This document shows positions 9,377 through 19,994 of a stretch of DNA of 64,000 nt, one piece after another. Under the pieces are notes generated by a model. The model worked only from the letters and a program-made list of their open reading frames with translations. It was not told where the DNA came from and did not search any database. Both the position numbers and the translations under genes were made by a program. The DNA is from Torymus aiolomorphi (lineage: Eukaryota > Arthropoda > Insecta > Hymenoptera > Torymidae), in NCBI GenBank assembly GCA_036365515.1, contig CM070876.1, forward strand, positions 100,812,310-100,876,309, in the 5' to 3' direction. Numbering within the stretch: the stretch's first letter is position 1; each line of letters opens with the position of its first letter.

Positions 9377-12300
9377 TTAGCAGATGGACTGAAGGCTCTG
9401 TTCTCTTAAAGTTTCAGGCTGAAGGAAGTATTCCCCCCACATTCCCCGCCTAGTACCCACAAAGGCCGGGCACCGGCAGAGGAGATGGAAGGTTGACTCC
9501 TCCGGTCCTCCACGCCATCTGCAGTTTTCCTCGTTTAAAATTGTGCGTTTGTAGAGATAGTATCTGACCCACCAGTGGCCCGTGATCCAGCCCACTACCC
9601 TTCTTAGCCTAGGCTTACTCAGCCTGCCTATGTCTTGAAGCCATTGTTCTGGCGGGGAGTCACTTAAGATTCTTTTGGCTTGCCTTAAACCTGGCGACTC
9701 CCGCCATTTCTTGAGTATTTCCTCCCTCATTAAGAGTGAGGTTCTTTTCTTAATTTCACTCGGCGGAACGCCTACCGAGCACTGAGTCGCTCTGACCCGG
9801 CGAGCGCCTCTTCCCGCCAGGCGATCCGCCTCTTCGTTGCCACGGATCCCCACATGCCCCGGCACCCAAATCAGGGTGACCGCGTTATTGCGGGCCAGAG
9901 CTGTGAGGATCTCTATGCAATGTAATACTTCCTTGGAGTAAATGCTGGTGCAGCTGAGGGCCATCAGTGCAGCTTTGCTGTCTGAGCAGATGGTGATGGG
10001 GCAACCCTAGTTGTCCCTAGTTAGTTGCACTGCAGCACACTCCGCTATGGCTCTTACTTCTGCCTGGAACACCGATGCGTGAGAGTCAAGTGTGTACACC
10101 AGCTCCGTAGAGTTGCCTTGCTCCCAGGTATCCGCTCCCACGCCATTCTCATTTTTGGAGCCATCTGTGAACCACACTATACCCGATTGGGTGTAGGGGT
10201 GGGTACCGTTGGCCCATTCTTCTCTGTCGGAGATGTCAACTTTGTAGGGTAGGACCTGATCAAGTTCTTGGTCAAGCCCTCCCCCTGTCTCAATGACATC
10301 TCTAATGCTCCACCAAGTCTTGCTTGCTTCGCCTTTGATGGAAGCTTGCAGTGGTGGTATTCCTAGTATTAGTTCAAGGGCTGCAAGGGGCGTAGTGCTC
10401 GGAGAGCCCTTTATGCCCCCTATTGCCAGTCTTTGTACTTTGTCTAGAGAGCTCTGGTGAGTTTTTAGTGAGCATTTCTGCCACCATACCAGCGCTCCAT
10501 ACGTTAATCTGGGCCTGATGATAGCTTCATACATCCACCTTACGTTGTCTGGTGACGACCCCAGGTGTTACCAAAAGCTCTCCTGCAGGCCCAGAAGGTA
10601 TTGGTAGCTTTCTCGCATATATACTTTATGTGTTTTCCCCAATTAAGTTTGGAATCTAACGTCACTCCCAGATACTTAGCTTCATTTACCAGTTTCAGGG
10701 GTTTGCCACCCAGATGCCTCCCCCGATAGGTTTGACCTTGTATCTGGTAGCGAACAATATCATGTTGACTTTATCTGGATTCACTGATAGCCTGACGGAC
10801 TCACACCAAGCTTGCACTATGCTTAACGCATGTTGCATGTCCGCATAGGCTTGGGCAAAGAAGCCTGCCTCATTCAGTAGTCTGATGAGTTCATCAATCA
10901 CCAAGCACCACTTCGTAGGAGACAGCACTCCTCCTTGCGGACAGCCCTTTCCTACTTTTCTTTCGTCTGAGTGCGAGCCCCAGCGGGCCTTCACTCTTCT
11001 GCAGCTAAGCATGCGCCAAAGCCATCTGCTAACCGTATTGGGTACCAGATGGTCCTCGGCGCCCTTCACAATGCTTTCCTTCGTGGTATGGTTAAAGGCA
11101 CCGTCCACATCAAGTAGACTAGCCAAAACCAATCCTGTGTTCTTCATCCCCTTTTTCACGAAAGTCACCGCCTCAGCCAGAGCGGTATCCACCGATTTAC
11201 CTGTCTGATATGCGTGCTGTCTATCGTGCAGGGGATGAGCTGCTAGTGGTTCTTCTCTAATGTATCTGTCCACCAGTCTCTCCATTGTCTTGAGGACAAA
11301 GGATGTCAGACTGATAGGTCTATAGTCTTTCGGCTTTGAGTGCTGTGCGATGCTAGGTTTTGGCATGAATACGACTTTGGCCACTTGTCAACATTCTGGT
11401 ATGTACCCAAACGCTAGGCAAGCTCCAAAAAGTTTTACTAAGATGGGGGCGAGTAGATCGAGCCCTTTCTGTAGCAGCGCCGGGAAGATACCATCTGTTC
11501 CCGGTGCCTTGAAGGGGTCGAAAGTACTCACCGCCCATCTTACTCGGTCCTCGGCGCAGATTCGTCGCGCTAGCTCCCAATCTGCACCGCTGGCCCTTAG
11601 CTCATGCTGTTCCATCGCGACTGTATCATGCTGGGGAAAGTGCGTGTTCAAGAGGCAGTCAAGTGCCGACCTCTCATCTTCCGCCCATTCCCCCGTGCCA
11701 AGTCTTATTAGATTTGGCCCTTGCGTTTTCGGTTGTCTTAGTAGTTTAAACAATCTTGCTGTATCAGAGACACTGCTCATGTTCTCGCAAAAATTCTTCC
11801 AGCCGTTGTTTTTGGCTCTTTCGATTTCCTTTTTGTACTTTCTTTGAGCGTCCCTAAAAGCTTCTCTATCGGCTGAATTGTTCGTTTTCTTAGACCCATT
11901 ATAAAGTCTTCTAGTCTTTTTCTTTAACGTCTCCAGTGAGGGATTCCACCAAGGTGCTCCCTTTTGCGCTGGCTTTGTACGTAATCTGCAGTTGTTTTCG
12001 AAAGCACTAACGATGATGTTCTTTAGAACCTCACCGCAGTGATCGATTTCCATCTGATTGTTATATCTACCCGGGAATGACTTGAGCTTTGCCCTCAGTT
12101 CTTCAACGTAGGTGGCACAGTCTGTCTTCCTCGGGTTTCTGTAGAGTCTAGATTCTGTGCTGCGACCTTTGATTTCGAAAACTATGTGGTTATGATCCGA
12201 CATAGAGATCCCGTCCGAGACCCTCCAGCCCGTAATCGCATTCCCCATGTTCCTCGAAGCCAAGGTGATGTCAATGACCTCCTCCCTATTATGATTTTGT

Positions 12301-12842
12301 AAAGTAGGCTTACAGCCTCTGTTCAGGAAGTCAAGGTTGGTGGTGGAGAGGAACTGCAGGAGCTTCTCTCCCCTGTTGTTCGTGTTCGAACTGCCCCACG
12401 CCGGATGGTATGCGTTAGCATTGCACCCGAACAACAGATCCCACCCCTTATCCTCACAGAATTTAATTAGTTCTGTGACCTTCGCCGTAGGGCAGAGGTT
12501 CGATTCGTAGGGGAAGTAGGCTGATGCGACAACCACTTCCCGCATGCCGCCGTTATCGTCTTTGTACCAAAACTTAGCCGTCGCTAGATCGCATAAGCAG
12601 TACTTGGGTATGGCTTCCACTCTTACGCCCTTAACCAAGAGGCAGGCTCCAGAGTTGTCCGCCCTCCCGCATATCAGCTGACCGCACCCTCTCAGGCCAG
12701 TAATCTTTGTTTTATATAACCAAGGCTCTTGGACGAGCGATATGCATGTGTGCATCCTTGCCATGCGTCTGGCTAGTATCGCCGAGGCGCTTTTGCAGTG
12801 ATGCAAGTCTATTGGCGTGAAGATTACCTTAGGAGCTGCCAT
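9377..12842 (-). pseudogene. LINE ORF2: AP endonuclease, reverse transcriptase and RNase H, broken
   Basis: The first 484-residue piece (11388-12842) begins with an AP-type endonuclease: VQEPWL, then FGCNANAYHPAWGS, then SDHNHI. An in-frame TGA at 11388-11390 separates it from the RT piece (10695-11384), which has YRPISLTSF, SLLDVDGAF and GCPQGGVLSP. The catalytic YADD box is damaged: the sequence reads AQAYAD and then jumps to MQHALSIVQ, at about 10840. A thumb-like piece (10007-10534) starts MYEAIIRPRLTYGALVWW and runs into RNase H (FTDGSKNENGVG). The last piece (9377-9964) has the RNase H end WVPGHVGIRGNEEADRLAG and a Cys/His-type tail (CRW...HLLCRCPAF). Several frameshifts separate the pieces. 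Confidence 0.9.
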
Positions 12843-12846
12843 CTTG

Positions 12847-14043
12847 TCACAGATCCGTTAGGTTATCCTCCTTGGGGGTCGTGGGCCTTTCTTTGTTATC
12901 GGAAGGCCTGCCGTCCCTGTCCTGCCTTTCTTCCTTGTCGGAGGCAGGGGTATCCACTTCCATGTTGTCGGTGGTACCCCTGTCCTTTACCTCTTCTTTA
13001 TCCTTCCATACCAGGCAGTGCGCTCTGAAGCCACCACAGTATGGTAGGAAGTCGATGCGTTTTAGCGCCTCGACTTCCGTTGATTCCATGGTGACGCGCA
13101 CCGCCGTTTCTACTCCTAAGTCGCTTTTCTTTGCGAGGACCTCCCTGGAGCCCTTGACCTGCCAGGTATCCACCTTCAGGCCTGGGTTCTGCCGGGACAG
13201 CCTTTTCAGGATCGTCCCTGCATCGTGCTTACCAGGGACATATATTGTGACCCAGGACAGCTTTGGGAGATCCCCCATCTCTACCGCCTTAAGGCTAGCA
13301 CCCGCCCAGGGTACACAGCCTCCTACTTTATCCTTCAGCCACTTCGCGTCCTCCTGCGTTCTGCAGTGGAACACACGTGCTCCCCTCCAGAACCAGTTGT
13401 TCAAGAAGGACGAGAAGTAGCTGTCCTCTGGTGCCTCGTCCATGGCGTTTCCCACGGACGCTAGCACCAGCTTGCCTTGTTCTTCGCTGAGGCGGTCCTC
13501 CGGATAGAATTGCGGAATAACTGCTATCCTAAGGGGAGTGGCGATCGATTCACTATAGGTCGGACGCCCTGCCTCAGTTGATCTTTTCTTGATCTCTCTT
13601 GAGGTGGAGCTATTCGAGTCGCGGTTCCTTTTGGCAGGGGTCAGCTTGACACCTTCCCCCGACCCACCAGACCCGCCGATCCCGATCAGCCCCTTTCCAG
13701 AGAGACTTTTTTCACTTGGGACGGATCCACTGAGAGCCAATGAGCCAGTGGCATGGATCAGCGACCCACTATCTCCTTTCCGTTTGGCCAACAGCCTCCT
13801 CTGTCTCTCCGCCCCGCAGGGTTTCTTTCCTTTATTCTTTTTCTTTTTCTTAGTCACAGTCCCCTCAGTATAGCGGACCTTTTGGCCCACGTCCTGCGGG
13901 GTGCTCTTCCCACTTTTACCTGTGCTAGCAGTGTCGCGGTTCGTAGGAACCACGTCCTGCTGTAAATTCAGTAAGAAGGAGCTAGGGAGCTCAACATTTG
14001 TAGGCGCTTCTGAAACTACTTCCTCTATTTTTTCCATTTTCAT
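12847..14043 (-). CDS. LINE ORF1 protein with a DUF4780-like domain
   Basis: This is an uninterrupted 398-residue frame. Residues 1-160 are low-complexity and basic, including KKKKKNKGKK and Ser/Gly-rich runs, suited to RNA binding. Residues about 185-345 form a folded domain with NNWFWRGARVFHCRTQEDA, then LSWVTIYVPG, ILKRLSRQNPGL and WQVKG, which resembles the DUF4780 domain I recall from insect LINE ORF1s. The tail is acidic and charged. It ends 5 bases before the ORF2 start, so ORF2 is likely translated by reinitiation. Its role would be RNA chaperone or particle protein. It is the only LINE frame here without a break. Confidence 0.85.
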   Translation of the reverse strand: MKMEKIEEVVSEAPTNVELPSSFLLNLQQDVVPTNRDTASTGKSGKSTPQDVGQKVRYTEGTVTKKKKKNKGKKPCGAERQRRLLAKRKGDSGSLIHATGSLALSGSVPSEKSLSGKGLIGIGGSGGSGEGVKLTPAKRNRDSNSSTSREIKKRSTEAGRPTYSESIATPLRIAVIPQFYPEDRLSEEQGKLVLASVGNAMDEAPEDSYFSSFLNNWFWRGARVFHCRTQEDAKWLKDKVGGCVPWAGASLKAVEMGDLPKLSWVTIYVPGKHDAGTILKRLSRQNPGLKVDTWQVKGSREVLAKKSDLGVETAVRVTMESTEVEALKRIDFLPYCGGFRAHCLVWKDKEEVKDRGTTDNMEVDTPASDKEERQDRDGRPSDNKERPTTPKEDNLTDL

Positions 14044-14071
14044 GTAGTTTTTAAGAGCGGATGTATTTGTG

Positions 14072-14390
14072 TTAGTGGTCGGGTAGTACTTTGACTCTCA
14101 GATTACCCTTATCCGAAGACGAAGGCGCAGTTTCTGCCCCCCCCTCCCCCAAACCGGTGGCCTCGATAGAGCCCCCCTCCCTGCATGCATACCCATCCGA
14201 GGGAGAGCCCGTTTTACGGGGAACCCTTTCACCTGCTTGTGGAGAGCCCGTTTTACGGGGATCCGTCAATCATACTCCATTCACGCCTCAGGACAGGCAC
14301 GCATCGTTCGCACTCTTGCCGTAAGGCCCCCCCACCGGCCCAGGTCAGATAACTAACCGGGCACACGGCAAGGTGGCAATCCTTCGAGGG
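14072..14390 (-). promoter_or_regulatory. LINE 5' leader with a duplicated hairpin motif
   Basis: GAGAGCCCGTTTTACGGG occurs at 14204-14221 and again at 14243-14260. Each copy can fold as CCCGT-TTT-ACGGG. Leaders of this LINE type often hold an internal promoter at the very start; none is provable here. Confidence 0.4.
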
Positions 14391-14404
14391 GGTTTGGCGA
14401 GTTA

Positions 14405-15324
14405 GCTCCCGAATGTTTAGAACTTCATTGTTTTAATGTCCTTAAAAATAGTGTTGTTTTCTATAAACGTTATGTTGATGACTGTCTATTGATTATTAAG
14501 GAAAATGATATCGATCGATGTTTATGTGAATTTAATGAGTTTAATGAACATTTGAAATTCACGATGGAAAATGAAGAGAATAAATCTATCAATTTTTTAA
14601 AAATGTCTTTAATAAGAGAAGGTAATAAAATTATTTCAAATTGGTACAGAAAAAGTACTTATTCTGGTAGATTCGTTCACTTTCATTCTCATCATCCTTT
14701 ATCACGAAAAAGAGCGATTGTTTATGGTTTAGTTGATAAAGCTATTAATTTTTGTGTAGTCACGTACAAAATTTAAACATTGTAAAACAATTACTTGTTG
14801 AGAATGGTTATTGGTTAAAATTTATTAATGAGGGTATACAACGTAGGTTGTCTTTTACAAAAAAATTACAAGCTGACATAAACGATTCGAATACTGCAGA
14901 TGATTCTAAAAAATCGCTCATCGTTGTCCCATACATTAAATATCTCAGTTACAAATTAAAATCAATTCTGTCTCGTAATAGTTATAAGGTTATACAAAAA
15001 CCATGCAATAAACTTTCCAAATACATTAAATTAGGTAAGGATAATGTTGATAAGTTTGAAAAAAGTGGTGTAGTTTACAAAGTTAATTGTGCTGATTGTA
15101 AAATGTCATATATTGGACAGACAGGTAGACAATTACGATTACGCATTAATGAACATAAACGTAGTGTTAAGAATGGTGACACCATGTCGGCTTTAGCCGA
15201 ACATGCAAACTTATATAAACATAAAATAGATTTTAATAAGGTCAATATCGCCGATACGAAAGTTATAAGAATAAAAGATGGTTTTCTGAGATGTTACACA
15301 TTTATAGTACCAATAATAATATGA
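14405..15324 (+). pseudogene. Penelope-like element RT C-terminal part and GIY-YIG endonuclease
   Basis: Immediately after the LINE target duplication the frame resumes with the catalytic box YVDD (about 14470-14482), then NEENKSINFLKMSLI and WYRKSTYSGRFVHFHSHHP, both typical of Penelope RT. A frameshift occurs between 14752 and 14776. The second piece ends in a GIY-YIG-type domain: VVYKVNCADCKMSYIGQTGR followed by LRLRINEHKR. The two cysteines before YIGQT are a Penelope hallmark. The endonuclease would nick target DNA to prime reverse transcription. The end of the endonuclease is lost to another shift near 15300. The 5' half lies at 8780-9219. Confidence 0.88.
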
Positions 15325-16000
15325 ATAGACAGTTTGATACTATCAAACTAAAAAATTGTTATAAATCCACAGTCGACATTGTTAATAGATCAACCAACAT
15401 TTGTAACAAACCTAATAAATTCATAAATTCTCATCGGTTACGTAGCAGAGAGTAGTTTTTCATTGGTGGGCACTGCGTTACTAAGTCAATTTTCTTACTA
15501 AATTTCTATCCCCACTACTTTATACCGTATAAATAACCCCGGAGATGCCAGTAACTCCTATTGTCTCTTCTGACAGTAAGATTATATCATCCTGGGTAAA
15601 GCCTCTTTTGACATTATGACTAAAAGGCTGATTTATACCATGTAAATTTTTTGATTTCTCATGCCTTTTTTCTTATTTTGGATTTTTTCTTTAGTACAAT
15701 TTAATTTTTTCTAAATATTCTCATTATACAGGTATTGCTTCACAAATGTTGGCGTCTTACAAAAAACTTATTGTAAAAAGATAAACTGTTTGACACGCGG
15801 AGTCCATGCAATGGCCGCTTTATAAATTTGTAAATTAATATACCATCTCGAATGGTAAGGAAAAAAGGTTTTTTCCATTTTTTCTTTAATGTGATAAAAA
15901 TTTTATAATTTCCGTTATGTTTAATATTTTTTGTATATTCATTGTGTTTAGCCTTGATAAGGGGAGTTAATTATACTCCCGAAAAGTCGGTGTATCAATA
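15325..16000 (+). mobile_element. Penelope 3' region with a hammerhead-ribozyme-like end
   Basis: The stretch after the endonuclease is AT-rich and ends with CTTGATAAGGGGAGTTAATT and ATACTCCCGAAAAGTCGG at 15952-15990. GGGAG (15962-15966) pairs with CTCCC (15976-15980) and is followed by GAAAA. A TGATAA box, a stem II and then GAAA is the hammerhead arrangement known from Penelope-like elements, here with a degenerate CTGATGA box. Confidence 0.5.
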
Positions 16001-16005
16001 AATTT

Positions 16006-16248
16006 ATGATGCTCGAAAGGATCTATGGTGTACGAATCTATTTCTATTACACCTTCAATAAAAATATTTTCTATATAGATGAGATAGATCTAGAACTTTT
16101 CCTACAGACTCAGGAGGAAATTTTTGAATTTAGAAAATTGTATGGGGAAGAAAACATGAGTGTTACCCTCGGAGAGAACGAGGTGATTTTTGTAACTGAA
16201 ACAGCAAAGGTTCATACACTTGGTACGTCGATATCTTGCTCTCTTTGA
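16006..16248 (+). CDS. Unrecognised short frame between Penelope end and Copia gag
   Basis: This is an 80-residue frame rich in Glu and aromatic residues (EIDLELFLQTQEEIFEFRKLYG). It ends soon after a GGTACGT donor-like site at 16219. It may belong to the first Copia (part of its Gag or leader) or to unrelated captured sequence. No motif is recognised. Confidence 0.25.
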   Translation: MMLERIYGVRIYFYYTFNKNIFYIDEIDLELFLQTQEEIFEFRKLYGEENMSVTLGENEVIFVTETAKVHTLGTSISCSL

Positions 16249-16365
16249 AATTTTAATCTGTAGCGTCTGTTTTGATTGGACTTCCAATTTCGTTATTTTG
16301 AGAATCTTAAATAAACTCGTAATGTCTATGTTTGACATGTTTTGTTTATTAAAAGATTTATTTAC

Positions 16366-17648
16366 AGCTATGACGTTCGTGACTGATGAGAAGCAGCGCA
16401 TCCTACGCGATGCAGTACAAAAAGCGGAGTCTGAGGAGAGATTTTTATTGATGCTTTTCTGCAAAGAGAGTAAGAAAGCCTCTCATGGTATCAAGGGGAC
16501 TGTGACTGAGGATGTTGTAGCAAGTGAGTGTGCGAGCGATCAAACAGCGAACAGGTCGAGTCCGGTACCAGGAATGAGTGTAGTACTGAGGCAGTAATCG
16601 ACAGTAATGAACGACCGCAAAACGGCGAGGGTAATTCGGCGACGGAAACCGAAAATGATATGATGAGAGGTAAACCATGCATAATCGACATAAAAACAAT
16701 AAATCCAAAAATATATGTTAACAAACATATAATATGAAAGTACAATCCTGAAAAGGATAATCTAGCTAGTAAAAATAAAAATAAAAATGAAACTAATGAT
16801 AAAAATTGTTCAACAGAATTACAAGTTCATCTTCAGAACATTGCTGCCCAAATGAACGAATTTCGACTGGAAATTAGAGAGATGAGGGGTGAGATAAAAA
16901 GGGATGGAAAAGCGACGGACGAGTGACTCCAGCGAGTGGAGAATCGGGTAAACAAAACCGAGATTCAGGTTGGAAAGAATGACAAAATAATAGATAGTAG
17001 CGACATTTTCGGTGCGCAAAATATTTATAACTCTACAGTAATAGCTCCTGATTCAAATAAATTCAATAGAGATGAAATCTCGAGTCTAGTGCAAAATGAA
17101 CTTAAAAAATTAAATCTAGAATTATGTAAAAGTAAAAAGGAATACAAATTAACGAATCAGACTAAACTCGAACGTTGTATGGATTTTCTGAGATCTGAAC
17201 TGAGCATTGCTGATTTATTGTATGTAATTGATTCCAATGTAAAAGCGACCGTAGATTATGATAAAAATGTTATTAAAAGACATACGTGTAAAGTTCGTGA
17301 TATAATTATAAATAGAATCGATCAATCATATCATGCGAAGGTCTTGGAAACGTTACGTCAATGACACTACGTAGACAGCTTTATAGCATGCAATATAATC
17401 CTTCGAAAGAAAAAGCGACTGCGTTTATAGACAGAGTCGAAGATGTAATTCGAGCGTATAATAATTTGTCTGAAGTAGAAAATTTGCCTGAAACTAAGAA
17501 AAAGGATGCATTTTATAGCGCTGTCGTAAACGCAGTGCCACAAATATTAAATATTGAATTCATGTCAAAAAGTACAGTTGGTAAACAACTAACATATGAT
17601 AATTTGAAATTATATATTATGCAGGTGGAGAGCATCAAGGTGCTATGA
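16366..17648 (+). pseudogene. First Copia, Gag region remnants
   Basis: Three broken frames follow an acceptor-like TTTACAG: MTFVTDEKQRILRDAVQKAE (to 16597), a stretch with coiled-coil-like Glu/Lys (16936-17364), and 17361-17648. The last contains YSMQYNPSKEKATAFIDRVE and LPETKKKDAFYSAVVNAVP, a Copia-like capsid pattern. A zinc-knuckle-like CYECDGFGHISRNCP begins the next segment. Stops at 16597 and elsewhere mean it is inactive. Confidence 0.65.
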
Positions 17649-18925
17649 ATGCGACGGATTTGGACATATCTAGAAACTGCCCTCGGCTCGGCACGGGCAG
17701 AAAGACGTGCTTCGAGTGTAAAGAGTTAAGTAAGAGTGTAAGTGTTCCTGTATTTATGGAAATTCCGGAAGGAGTAGAATTTTCGACTGAAGTTAAGCGA
17801 CAGAAAGTGTGTAAACTTGAAAAGGCACTATATGGAGTGAAAGTGATTCCCAAGTGCTAGAATCAAAAGTTCACTGAAACTGTGAAAAGATTTGACTTAA
17901 AACCAGACTTCTACGAGCCATATTTGTTCACTTGGCGTAAACAAATTTTTTATTCTAGTCTTCTGGCTTGTAATGACAGTGCAAAGTTAAAAGAAGTAAA
18001 AACCGGTCTAAAGGGAAATTTCGATATGACTGACATAGGTGAGCCAAAATCCTTTCCTGATTTAGAAATTGAAAGGGATCGAAAAAATGGAACGTTGAAA
18101 ATCCACCAAGAAAGTTACATTTATAAAATGTTAATTAAATTTGGCTATCAGGACGTACATCCTCAACGAACACCAATGATTACGAATCAGGAAGCGAACC
18201 GAAAGCGACGGGAGCGAGAGGAGAAAGAAAACATAAGCGAGCTAATAGCGACAGAAGATAACTAAAACAGACCTTATCGTGAAGTCATAGGTACTCTTTT
18301 GTATTTGGCAAACGCATGCAGACCGGACATAGCTTACGGAGTAAACGTGCTAAGCAGACATCAAATAAAACCGACGGACAGCGACTGGCAGGGAGTAGAG
18401 CGAGTGTTTAGATATCTAAAGGGAACTGCAGCGACAGGTTTGAATTATCTTGGCAAACGCGACTGTTTCGAAGGTTTCTCTGATGCGAGTTTTGGCGACT
18501 GTAAAAACTCTTTGACGACGAGTGGATATGTTATTAAACTCTTTGGAGATACTATCGCCTGGAGAACACGCAAACAACGCTATGTGAATCTATCAACATG
18601 TCAGCCCGAGTATGTGTAAATGAGCGACTGTAGTCAGGAGTTAGTATCCATATATAAATCATTAAAGAATGTATTGACTGAAACATTCGCACCGATGACA
18701 TTATGGTGCGATAATCGATCGGCTGAAACGAATGTAAAAACGAGCGGCGGTAATAAATTGCGACACATGACAGATATTAAGGAACACTACGTGAGAGAAT
18801 GCGTTGAGCGACAGTTAATATGCGTAAGGTGGATAGCGTCTAAGGAACAGCAGGCAGATGTAATGACGAAGCCGCTGTCCTTTGAGTTACATACAAAATT
18901 AGTTAGACTGATTTTTAATTTATAA
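17645..18925 (+). pseudogene. First Copia, fused knuckle-RT-RNase H remnant with three in-frame stops
   Basis: One reading frame runs the whole length, interrupted only by in-frame stops at 17858-17860 (TAG), 18263-18265 (TAA) and 18617-18619 (TAA). It starts in the Gag knuckle, then jumps straight to RT (PEGVEF, KVCKLEKALYGVK), so protease, integrase and the RT fingers with the catalytic YVDD box are deleted. Downstream, YREVIGTLLYLANACRPDIA and GFSDASFGDCKNSLTTSGY mark the RT end and RNase H. The end ASKEQQADVMTKPL is a standard Copia C-terminus. It is one base-shift-free frame, unlike the Gypsy in this window. Confidence 0.88.
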
Positions 18926-19066
18926 CTATGATTTTATTAATATTTGTGTTGTTTGATTTTCAAAAGGCAAGTAAGACGAGATGAAGAGGAGGAAGAGGAG
19001 GAGGAGATGAATCCAACTAGGAGAGCCATAGAGAGGGCTGCGCAGCTGAGGAGGCCTGGGAGGGAG
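18926..19066 (+). other. Copia 3' untranslated region with polypurine tract
   Basis: The purine-rich GAAGAGGAGGAAGAGGAGG and the terminal GGCCTGGGAGGGAG precede the 3' LTR, as expected for plus-strand priming. Confidence 0.7.
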
Positions 19067-19432
19067 TGTTAGGAATACGGGCCTACCTCCGCTGCCCTCT
19101 CACTCTCAGAGCGCTCTTTCCTTCCCCTCGCCTTTCTGCCTTGCGCCCTGTGAGCGGCGCCCCCGAAAAGCGACAGTGCTCTATGAGAGCTGCTAGCGAG
19201 CGCACGCGCGCGTGTGATCTGATTATCATTAAATAAAGCAATAAGTTTAGTATCAGTTTTCGTATAGAGAAAGCGAGCGAAAACGAGTGCGACAGAGAGG
19301 TGTTTAACTGTGATCAATACAGCTACAAAGAATTTGTATAAGATAAATAAAAGTGAATTCTATATGGTGTTTGTGCGTTTGATTGTGCTTATATTCGTCC
19401 GCTCCTTCTTCCATATCACCGCCTTTCCATCA
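19067..19432 (+). repeat. 3' LTR of the first Copia
   Basis: It runs TGTTAGG to CTTTCCATCA and is followed by CAAAC, the target duplication. Confidence 0.92.
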
Positions 19433-19437
19433 CAAAC

Positions 19438-19945
19438 TTTTATCATAAAGTTATAAATCAATAAAGTTTATAATAAGTGTTGTTACTTTGTGAGATCTTG
19501 TTTTTATTTTTACAGAGTATATCAGAAAATGTAATGATTATTACCAAGTAAATCGATCACTGTTAAAAAATGGTTTTTAACAAAGAAGTGTTCATTAATT
19601 ATTATTAATTATTCAAGTTCATCGAAAAAGTAGAGTAGGCTAACCGAATCTTCTGTATATCTATGAGTCTCATGAAATTATTAAATCTTCAAGTGGATTG
19701 AAAAATAACCTATATAAGCAGCTGTGAATATCAATGGGCAATAGCAATATATTATAATCAGATAAGTAGCAAATTTTGATTATAAAGTTATGAATCAATA
19801 AAGTTTATAATAAGTATTGTTACTTTGTGAAATCTTGTTTTTATTTTTACAGAGTATATCAGAAAATATAAGGATATTACCAAGTAAATAGATCACTGTT
19901 AAAAAATAGGTTTAACAAAGAAGAATTCATTAATTATTATCTTAC
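19438..19945. repeat. Tandem duplication of a roughly 260-bp AT-rich unit
   Basis: The sequence from TATAAAGTTATAAATCAATAAAG through TTTTTACAGAGTATATCAG (about 19440-19600) repeats at about 19785-19930, and the unit begins with CCTATATAAGCAGCTG (5430 and 19700). A TATA-like box, an AATAAAG signal and a TTTTTACAG end give it the look of an LTR, but no retrotransposon body adjoins it. Confidence 0.65.
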
Positions 19946-19994
19946 AGATATTATACCAGAAGATTTTTTTCGAGTCATTTTGGAGATATGGAGA

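Larger units (their letters stand above)
9220..14390 (-). mobile_element. Full-length non-LTR retrotransposon (LINE) with RNase H
   Basis: The element is flanked by a perfect 14-bp target duplication GGTTTGGCGAGTTA (9206-9219 and 14391-14404). Its 3' end (left) carries a (CATAGA)n-type tail, seen as TGTCTATGTCTATGTCTATG on the plus strand, instead of poly(A). Its 5' end (right) retains a leader with a repeated hairpin motif. It encodes ORF1 (12847-14043) and ORF2 with AP endonuclease, RT and RNase H. These features fit the I/LOA-like insect clades. ORF2 is broken, so this copy is dead despite being full length. Confidence 0.92.
5509..19432 (+). mobile_element. Copia retrotransposon (first), heavily nested
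   Basis: The LTRs start TGTTAGGAATACGGG and end CTTTCCATCA. The 3' LTR is 366 bp (19067-19432). The 5' LTR is the same sequence split by a second Copia (5509-5679 plus 7482-7674). Five-base target duplications CAAAC (5504-5508 and 19433-19437) prove the outer limits. After the 5' LTR comes GGTTATGGGCCCAG, a primer-binding-type sequence that I recall from insect Copia elements. A purine-rich tract ending CCTGGGAGGGAG abuts the 3' LTR. A Penelope-like element and a LINE are nested in the body. The protease, integrase and N-terminal RT parts are missing and the remaining frame carries stops, so it is dead. Confidence 0.92.

Noticed and set aside
11388..11580. Overlapping plus-strand frames in the LINE (for example 11350-11847)
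   Set aside because: They are shadows of ORF2, whose minus-strand reading has clear endonuclease and RT motifs.
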